This document shows positions 1 to 4,546 of a stretch of 8,163 bases of DNA, one piece after another. The DNA is taken from the NCBI GenBank assembly GCA_017881545.1, contig JADGQU010000091.1, forward strand, positions 1 through 8,163, in the 5' to 3' direction. Position 1 is the first letter of the stretch, and each line of letters opens with the position of its first letter. A model generated the notes under the pieces. It saw nothing but the letters and a program-made list of their open reading frames with translations, searched no databases and was not told the origin of the DNA. The stretch is from Gemmatimonadaceae bacterium (GTDB lineage: Bacteria > Gemmatimonadota > Gemmatimonadetes > Gemmatimonadales > Gemmatimonadaceae). The position numbers and the translations under genes were made by a program.

Positions 1-938
1 CGACATCTCGCGACGTGGCGCTGCTGCCTCCAACCAACGGCGAAGGCGATCAGCGAGCAGGCAAAGCGCACGGAACCGCGACCCACAAGGCGAAGACGAA
101 GCCCGCGAAATCTGTTAGCGGGGAAGAGGACTTGTACGACCTGCTTCCCGCCGATCATCGCATGTCATACGACATGCATGCGGTGCTGCGCGCCATTCTG
201 GACAACGGCGAGATCGACGAATTCCAGGAAGGGTTAGCGAAGGAGATGATCTGCGGCGATGCGCGCATCGACGGAATCAACCTCGGCGTCATTGCGAACC
301 AGCGCGGGCTCATCAAGGGCCGAGAGGGCGAGAAGCCGCGATTCGGCGGCATCGTGTATACCGAGAGCGCGGAGAAAGTCGCGTACTTCATAGATCGCTG
401 CGACCGGCTCGGGATTCCGCTGTTGTTCGTGCAGGACGTCTCGGGCTTCATGGTCGGCACCGAGGCGGAGCACGAAGGAATCATCCGCGCTGGCGCTCGC
501 TTCGTGGAAGCAATGGCTACCGCGCGCGTGCCCAAGATAGTCCTCACCGTGAATCACGCTTCCGGTGCGGGCTACTACGCGATGGCAGGCCAGGGATTCG
601 ATCCTGATTTCATCCTCACCTGGCCGACCGGCCGCATGGCGGTGATGGAAGGCGAATCGGCGATTCAGGCGGTGCATGGTCCCGCGCTCGAGCTGGCGAA
701 GAAAAAGGGGGGCGCCCTCGAGTCGGACGTGGCAAAGTCCGTCGATGAGATGCGCGCCGACTACGAGCACCAGCTCGACGCGCGCTACGCGGCAGCGCGT
801 GGATTCGTCGACTCGATAGTATATCCGGAGAACACACGCGAGATGCTGAGCCTGGCACTCCGCGCCTCGCTCCATAATCCAGGGCCGCACCTCGGTCCCT
901 TTGTGCTCCCGCCACATCTCTCGGAGGAAGGCAGTTGA
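1..938 (+). CDS. Acyl-CoA carboxylase, carboxyltransferase (beta) subunit, 5'-truncated
   Basis: This is the C-terminal part of a biotin-dependent acyl-CoA carboxylase beta subunit, which transfers a carboxyl group from biotin to an acyl-CoA in the cytoplasm. The frame is open to the left edge (first whole codon at 3), so the start lies upstream; about 311 residues are visible, against roughly 520-560 for the family. The visible part begins in the linker between the two crotonase-like halves, then carries the complete C-terminal half. Recognisable segments are GGIVYTESAEK (about 348-380), PLLFVQDVSGFMVG (about 417-458), the glycine-rich HASGAGYYAM (about 558-587) and WPTGRMAVMEGESA (about 622-663). 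They match the order seen in methylcrotonyl-CoA carboxylase beta (LiuB/MccB) and geranyl-CoA carboxylase beta (AtuC). The linker (about 57-130) is unusually rich in Lys and Ala. The residues thought to separate methylcrotonyl from geranyl substrates lie in the missing N-terminal half, so the substrate is undecided. It heads the visible operon, and its stop overlaps the start of the AtuA-like gene. Confidence 0.9.
   Translation, partial: TSRDVALLPPTNGEGDQRAGKAHGTATHKAKTKPAKSVSGEEDLYDLLPADHRMSYDMHAVLRAILDNGEIDEFQEGLAKEMICGDARIDGINLGVIANQRGLIKGREGEKPRFGGIVYTESAEKVAYFIDRCDRLGIPLLFVQDVSGFMVGTEAEHEGIIRAGARFVEAMATARVPKIVLTVNHASGAGYYAMAGQGFDPDFILTWPTGRMAVMEGESAIQAVHGPALELAKKKGGALESDVAKSVDEMRADYEHQLDARYAAARGFVDSIVYPENTREMLSLALRASLHNPGPHLGPFVLPPHLSEEGS
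923..927 (+). promoter_or_regulatory. Shine-Dalgarno site deciding a TTG start
   Basis: A perfect GGAGG lies inside the end of the carboxyltransferase gene, 7 bases before the TTG at 935. It is the best ribosome binding site in the operon. It supports starting the AtuA-like protein at this rare TTG codon, which overlaps the preceding TGA as TTGA. Confidence 0.75.
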
Positions 939-2296
939 AGAAAGTCGTCCGCGTCGCCGGCGGTCAGGGATTCTGGGGCGATGATCTCGACGCGCCGCGG
1001 CGTCAGGTGGAAGGCGGTCCGGTTGACTACCTGATGCTCGACTACCTGGCCGAGGTTACGATGTCGATTCTCCAGAAGCAGAAGGAGCGCGATCCTTCTC
1101 TCGGCTACGCGCGAGATTTCATCGGTGCGATGGAGAGCGTTCTACCCGCCGTGGTAGAGCGCGGTGTGAAGGTCATTGCCAACGCCGGCGGCGTGAATCC
1201 GCCCGCCTGCGCCGCGGCAGTGAAAGCGGGGGCCGAGAAAAAGGGAGCGAAAGGTGCGTTGCGGATCGGTGTCGTTTCCGGCGACGATCTGCTCGGACGT
1301 ATAGATCAGCTCATCGCGGCGGGACATCCACTCGCAAACATGGAGACCGGCGAGCCGCTCTCGATCGTGCGGGACCGCGTTCTCTCCGCCAATGCCTACA
1401 TCGGTTCCGAGCCGATCGTCGAAGCGCTCGGCAAAGGAGCCAACGTCGTCATCACCGGACGCTCGACCGATACCGCGCTCACCATGGCGCCGCTTCGTCA
1501 CGAGTTCGGCTGGGGCGCGACAAGCTGGGATCAGCTGGCGGCGGGAATCGTGGCGGGACACATCATCGAGTGCGGAGCGCAGTGCTCGGGCGGCAACTGC
1601 TTGTACGACTGGCGCTCGATTCCCGATCTGGCAAACGTCGGGTACCCGCTTGTCGACGTTAAGCCCGACGGCACCTTTGTGGTGACGAAGCATCCGAAGA
1701 CGGGCGGAAGAGTCTCGGTTCAGACAGTCAGCGAGCAGCTGGTTTACGAGATGGGTGATCCGCACTCCTACATCACTCCAGATGTCATCGCCGACTTCAC
1801 GACGATCAAGGTGGCGCCTGACGGCGAGAATCGGGTGCTCGTGTCCGGTATCAAGGGAAAGCCGCCGACCGACAAACTCAAGGTCTCAGTGGCGTACCGC
1901 GCCGGCTTCAAGGCCGTGGGCACTCTCGTGTATGCCTGGCCTGATGCTCTTGAGAAAGCAGAGGCGGCCGATCGAATCCTGCGCGAGCGGCTGGAGCGGC
2001 TCGGTCTGAGCTTCGAGCGCATCCTTTCTGAATTCGTCGGGGCGAACGCTACTCACGGACATCTGGCGGGCGACCAGCACAATGCGCCCGAGGTGCAGCT
2101 GCGCTTCGGAGTACGCGGCCCCGATCGCGCGGCGGTGGAACGGTTCACCAGGGAGATCGCGCCACTCGTTCTGAACGGGCCGCCGAGCGTCACCGGGTTC
2201 GCGGGCGGGCGGCCGAAGGTCGAAGAGATCGTGGCATACTGGCCAGCGCTCATAGACAAGTCGGTCGTGAAGACGAAAGTGGATCTCATCCAGTGA
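935..2296 (+). CDS. AtuA family (DUF1446) acyl-CoA pathway protein
   Basis: A 453-residue protein of the AtuA/DUF1446 family, named after the first gene of the acyclic terpene utilisation cluster of Pseudomonas. The biochemical reaction of the family is not established. Family signatures are GGQGFWGDD near the N-terminus (residues 9-17), NAGGVNPPAC (83-92), VVITGRSTDTAL (171-182), the cysteine-bearing ECGAQCSGGNC (212-222), and AGDQHNAPEVQLRFGVRG (378-395) near the end. The TTG start follows a GGAGG site and puts GGQGFWGD at the position usual for the family. Pseudomonas AtuA is about 600 residues long and ends in an extra small domain. Here that domain is a separate gene starting at 2293, overlapping by GTGA. 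No signal peptide or membrane segment is seen, so it is probably cytoplasmic. Its place between a carboxylase subunit and a crotonase suggests it acts on, or assembles enzymes for, a carboxylated enoyl-CoA. That role is inference. It has three cysteines, at residues 213, 217 and 222. Confidence 0.9.
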   Translation: MKKVVRVAGGQGFWGDDLDAPRRQVEGGPVDYLMLDYLAEVTMSILQKQKERDPSLGYARDFIGAMESVLPAVVERGVKVIANAGGVNPPACAAAVKAGAEKKGAKGALRIGVVSGDDLLGRIDQLIAAGHPLANMETGEPLSIVRDRVLSANAYIGSEPIVEALGKGANVVITGRSTDTALTMAPLRHEFGWGATSWDQLAAGIVAGHIIECGAQCSGGNCLYDWRSIPDLANVGYPLVDVKPDGTFVVTKHPKTGGRVSVQTVSEQLVYEMGDPHSYITPDVIADFTTIKVAPDGENRVLVSGIKGKPPTDKLKVSVAYRAGFKAVGTLVYAWPDALEKAEAADRILRERLERLGLSFERILSEFVGANATHGHLAGDQHNAPEVQLRFGVRGPDRAAVERFTREIAPLVLNGPPSVTGFAGGRPKVEEIVAYWPALIDKSVVKTKVDLIQ

Positions 2297-2646
2297 AGGT
2301 TCGCCTCGTCGACATCGCGCACGCGCGCTCGGGCGACAAGGGCGACACCGCCAACGTCGGCGTGATCGCGCTCGAGCCTCGCTGGTACGCGGTGCTCGAA
2401 GAATTCGTGACGCGCAATCGAGTGGCCGAACACTTTCGGGGGATGATCGAAGGCCCGGTGGACAGATACGAGCTACCCAATCTCAACGCGCTCAATTTCC
2501 TGCTGCACGGCGCGCTCGACGGCGGCGGCACGTTGTCGCTCAAGACCGATGCGCAGGGCAAGGTCTACTCGACCGCGCTGCTGCGCATGGTGATCGATGT
2601 CCCGGACGCAGAGGCGAGGCGTCTCGAGCTGCCGGCGGCCAAATGA
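2293..2646 (+). CDS. AtuA C-terminal-domain-like small protein
   Basis: A 117-residue protein with the hallmark sequence AHARSGDKGDTANVGVIA (residues 9-26), which matches the small C-terminal domain of full-length AtuA proteins (described as ferredoxin-fold in domain databases, from memory). It starts with GTG inside the stop of the AtuA-like gene (GTGA) and has no convincing ribosome site of its own, so translational coupling is likely. Together the two proteins (453 and 117 residues) add up to about the length of single-chain AtuA, so they probably form a complex equivalent to that enzyme. The acidic, glycine-rich GDKGDT loop could bind a ligand or metal, but that is not established. There is no signal peptide or membrane segment. 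Confidence 0.88.
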   Translation: MKVRLVDIAHARSGDKGDTANVGVIALEPRWYAVLEEFVTRNRVAEHFRGMIEGPVDRYELPNLNALNFLLHGALDGGGTLSLKTDAQGKVYSTALLRMVIDVPDAEARRLELPAAK

Positions 2647-3410
2647 AAAATATCCGCATGACCGCTGACGGCTTGGTCGGACGGATCACTCTCGCTCGTC
2701 CGGACAAGAAGAATGCGCTCGATCGCGTCACCGCCGACGAGCTCGCCGAGGCACTTTTTGCCCTCAGCGAGTCACCGGTGAACGTGGTTGCGATTGACGG
2801 CGAGGGTCCCGACTTCTGCGCCGGAGCGGATCTCTCCGCCCTCGAGGAGATGCTCGACGCTCCCCGTCAGGCCCAGCTCGACGACGCCCAAGCTCTCGGA
2901 CACGTCTTTCACACGATTCGGCGCATGGAGAAGCCGGTCGTTGCTCTGGTGAAAGGGCGCGCGTACGCCGGCGGTGCCGGTCTGGCGTCGGCTTGCGACA
3001 TTGTGCTGGCCCACGAAGACGCGCGATTCGGATACCCCGAAGTAACGATCGGCTTCGTCCCGGCGATGGTGATGACCATGCTGCGACGCTCCGTCGGAGA
3101 AAAGCACGCCTTCGATCTCGTCAGCACCGGCCGCATTCTCAAGGCCGAAGAGGCAAGATCGATTGGGCTCGTATCCCGCGTGTTCGCGGACAAGGAATTC
3201 GATCAGCTTTCTCAATCTCTTCTTAACCAGCTCGCGAAAACACCGCCCAGCGCGATGGCCGCGACCAAGACTCTCTTCTACAAGCTCGACAGCCTCAGCT
3301 TCATCGACAGTATTTCAGCCGGGATCGTCGCCAACGCCGATGCGCGCGCGACATCCGCTTTCCGTGAAGGCGTGAAACGATTCACCAGTCGCAACAAGGA
3401 CAGAAAATGA
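2643..3410 (+). CDS. Enoyl-CoA hydratase/isomerase (crotonase), LiuC/AtuE type
   Basis: A 255-residue crotonase-fold protein, the usual length for the family. The first oxyanion-hole segment is FCAGADLSAL (residues 58-67) and the second is YAGGAGLASACD (108-119). Of the two catalytic glutamates of mitochondrial enoyl-CoA hydratase, the first aligns with Gly113 and only the second is kept, in FGYPEVTIGF (Glu133). As I recall it, LiuC (methylglutaconyl-CoA hydratase) of Pseudomonas has the same Gly-for-Glu change in its GGALGLVSACD segment. With the carboxylase beta subunit upstream, the likely reaction is hydration of a 3-methylglutaconyl-CoA-like product, or its longer isoprenoid analogue. 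The start is the ATG of an ATGA overlap with the preceding stop; an in-frame ATG five codons later is possible but less favoured. Exact substrate is inferred, not shown. Confidence 0.9.
   Translation: MKNIRMTADGLVGRITLARPDKKNALDRVTADELAEALFALSESPVNVVAIDGEGPDFCAGADLSALEEMLDAPRQAQLDDAQALGHVFHTIRRMEKPVVALVKGRAYAGGAGLASACDIVLAHEDARFGYPEVTIGFVPAMVMTMLRRSVGEKHAFDLVSTGRILKAEEARSIGLVSRVFADKEFDQLSQSLLNQLAKTPPSAMAATKTLFYKLDSLSFIDSISAGIVANADARATSAFREGVKRFTSRNKDRK
3396..3400 (+). promoter_or_regulatory. Shine-Dalgarno site for the 54-codon membrane gene
   Basis: AAGGA lies 6 bases before the ATG at 3407, inside the end of the crotonase gene. The spacing is good, and it supports the small reading frame being translated in its own right. 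Confidence 0.55.
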
Positions 3411-3571
3411 CCCCATTCACGATTGCCAAGCTCGCGCTGATGCTGATCGCCGCGATCCTGCTCGGGTGGGGGATCAGAAGCGACGACGCCGCACTGCGCT
3501 GGGCGGGCATCGCCTTCCTCTTCATCGCGCTGATCCTTCGATTCATCAAGAAGCCGCGCAGATTCCGATGA
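3407..3571 (+). CDS. Small two-helix membrane protein, 54 residues, unknown function
   Basis: The frame runs from the ATG at 3407 to the TGA at 3569-3571 and encodes 54 residues. The sequence begins MTPFTIAKLALMLIAAILLG and contains two hydrophobic stretches (about residues 5-22 and 31-46). A short turn with Arg and two Asp (RSDD) separates them, and the tail KKPRRFR is strongly basic. By the positive-inside rule the tail should be cytoplasmic, so both ends are probably inside. It is joined to its neighbours by ATGA overlaps at both ends (3407-3410 and 3568-3571) and has an AAGGA ribosome site. This packing, with the clean hydrophobic pattern, argues that it is a real gene. I do not recognise a family. 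It could be a small membrane anchor or simply an uncharacterised inner-membrane protein; its link to the acyl-CoA pathway is known only by position. Confidence 0.75.
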   Translation: MTPFTIAKLALMLIAAILLGWGIRSDDAALRWAGIAFLFIALILRFIKKPRRFR

Positions 3572-4476
3572 AGACCCCGCGACCAACCACCATCGTCGAC
3601 GCGCCACGGCTTTCGAGAAAACTCGGCGTCGACCTGGTTCTGGCCAGCGAGATCCACCAGTACACAGGCAGCTTCAAATTTCGCGCTGCCCACAACGTCG
3701 CGTCCAACGTCAAGCAGTCGCACGTCATCACTGCGTCGTCGGGGAATTTCGGGCAGGCCATCGCCTACGCCTGCTCGCTGGTCAAGAAGCGGTGCACTGT
3801 CGTGATGCCCGCGACTGCGCCGAAGATAAAGGTTGACGCCGTTCGAGAATACGGGGCGGAAGTCGATCTCGTCGACGTGACCAAGAAGGGAAGACTCGAG
3901 CGGCTGGCTGAGCTCGCCAAAGAATTTCCCGACGCATACGTCGCCAGCCCGTACGATGATGCTTTCGTGATCGAAGGCAACGCGAGCCTCGCCCGCGAGC
4001 TCATGGCCCTCGATCTCGATCTCGATTTCATCATCGCGCCTATCGGCGGAGGCGGGCTCACCTCCGGATTGGTGAAGGGCGTCAAACAGAGCGGAAAGAA
4101 GACGCAGGTGCTCGCGGCCGAGCCGCTGCTCTCCAACGACGCTGCCGAATCGTTTCGCGCCGGCCACATCGTGACTCTCCCCAATGAGTCCACTACGATA
4201 GCTGACGGTGCCCGCGTGCTCCGGATCGGTGACAGGAACTGGGAGATTCTGAGCGAGGGCCTCGCCGGCGTGATCGAGGTCACGGAAGAGCAGATCAAGG
4301 AGGCGGTGCGTCTCCTTTTCGCGCTCGCGAATCTGAAGGCCGAGCCTACGGGCGCGCTCGCGCTCGGCGCGGTGCTCGCTGAGCCGGATCGGTTAAAGGG
4401 GAAGCGCGTCTGCTGCGTGATCAGTGGTGGAAACGCGGACCCCGCGTTCTACGCCAAGCTCGTCGAGGGGATCTGA
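3568..4476 (+). CDS. PLP-dependent serine/threonine dehydratase-like enzyme
   Basis: A 302-residue fold-type II PLP enzyme of the threonine dehydratase/serine racemase group. Visible features are the Schiff-base lysine in YTGSFKFRAA (Lys37), the substrate loop SSGNFGQ (57-63), the phosphate-binding GGGG (160-163), EPTGALALGA (259-268) and ISGGNAD (285-291), whose serine is placed to contact the PLP ring nitrogen. It lacks a C-terminal ACT domain, so it resembles catabolic rather than feedback-regulated biosynthetic threonine dehydratases. The likely reaction is deamination of threonine to 2-oxobutyrate or serine to pyruvate; racemase activity cannot be excluded. I chose the ATG at 3568 because it overlaps the preceding stop (ATGA). 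The frame is open further upstream to an ATG at 3466, but that extension (34 codons) is basic, lacks family similarity and overlaps the small membrane gene. With this start the N-terminus is shorter than usual, reaching the Lys motif within 37 residues. It is the last gene of the operon. Confidence 0.88.
   Translation: MKTPRPTTIVDAPRLSRKLGVDLVLASEIHQYTGSFKFRAAHNVASNVKQSHVITASSGNFGQAIAYACSLVKKRCTVVMPATAPKIKVDAVREYGAEVDLVDVTKKGRLERLAELAKEFPDAYVASPYDDAFVIEGNASLARELMALDLDLDFIIAPIGGGGLTSGLVKGVKQSGKKTQVLAAEPLLSNDAAESFRAGHIVTLPNESTTIADGARVLRIGDRNWEILSEGLAGVIEVTEEQIKEAVRLLFALANLKAEPTGALALGAVLAEPDRLKGKRVCCVISGGNADPAFYAKLVEGI
4009..4026 (+). repeat. Three tandem CTCGAT hexamers in the dehydratase gene
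   Basis: CTCGAT occurs three times in a row, encoding Leu-Asp three times just before the glycine loop. A change in copy number would keep the reading frame. Confidence 0.8.
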
Positions 4477-4500
4477 ACGCAGCGCAACAATTACGCACGC

Positions 4501-4524
4501 GTTGAGCGGGCACCCCGCTCCAAC
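4501..4524 (+). terminator. GC-rich hairpin between the operon and recQ, possible terminator
   Basis: The 70-base gap after the dehydratase gene holds a perfect 7-base-pair stem, GAGCGGG and CCCGCTC, around a CAC loop (4504-4520). With one bulged C the stem extends outward by GTT pairing with AAC (4501-4524). It lies 24 bases after the operon stop, where a terminator would be expected. The bases that follow are only mildly T-rich, so an intrinsic terminator is not certain; an attenuating or operator-like element ahead of recQ is an alternative. I see no clear promoter boxes in the gap. Confidence 0.4.
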
Positions 4525-4546
4525 CTTGGTCGCTAGCTTTCTTCAG

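Noticed and set aside
234..917. Minus-strand open frame of 227 codons opposite the carboxyltransferase
   Set aside because: The carboxyltransferase motifs are on the plus strand, and the antisense frame is rich in His, Arg and Ala without a domain.
1142..1765. Minus-strand open frame of 207 codons opposite the AtuA-like gene
   Set aside because: It is a shadow of a strongly conserved plus-strand protein, with no motif, ribosome site or partner gene.
3466..3567. Upstream extension of the dehydratase to an ATG at 3466
   Set aside because: The 34 extra residues are very basic and unlike the family, and they overlap the small membrane gene. The ATGA-coupled ATG at 3568 fits the pattern of the whole operon.
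3382..4167. Long minus-strand open frame (261 codons) opposite the dehydratase
   Set aside because: It lies wholly opposite well-supported genes and has no recognisable motif. Such antisense frames are expected in GC-rich coding DNA.
4424..4546. Upstream extension of RecQ into the dehydratase gene
   Set aside because: The 41 extra residues are low-complexity Ser/Thr/Arg without family similarity. The ATG at 4547 gives the normal RecQ N-terminus.
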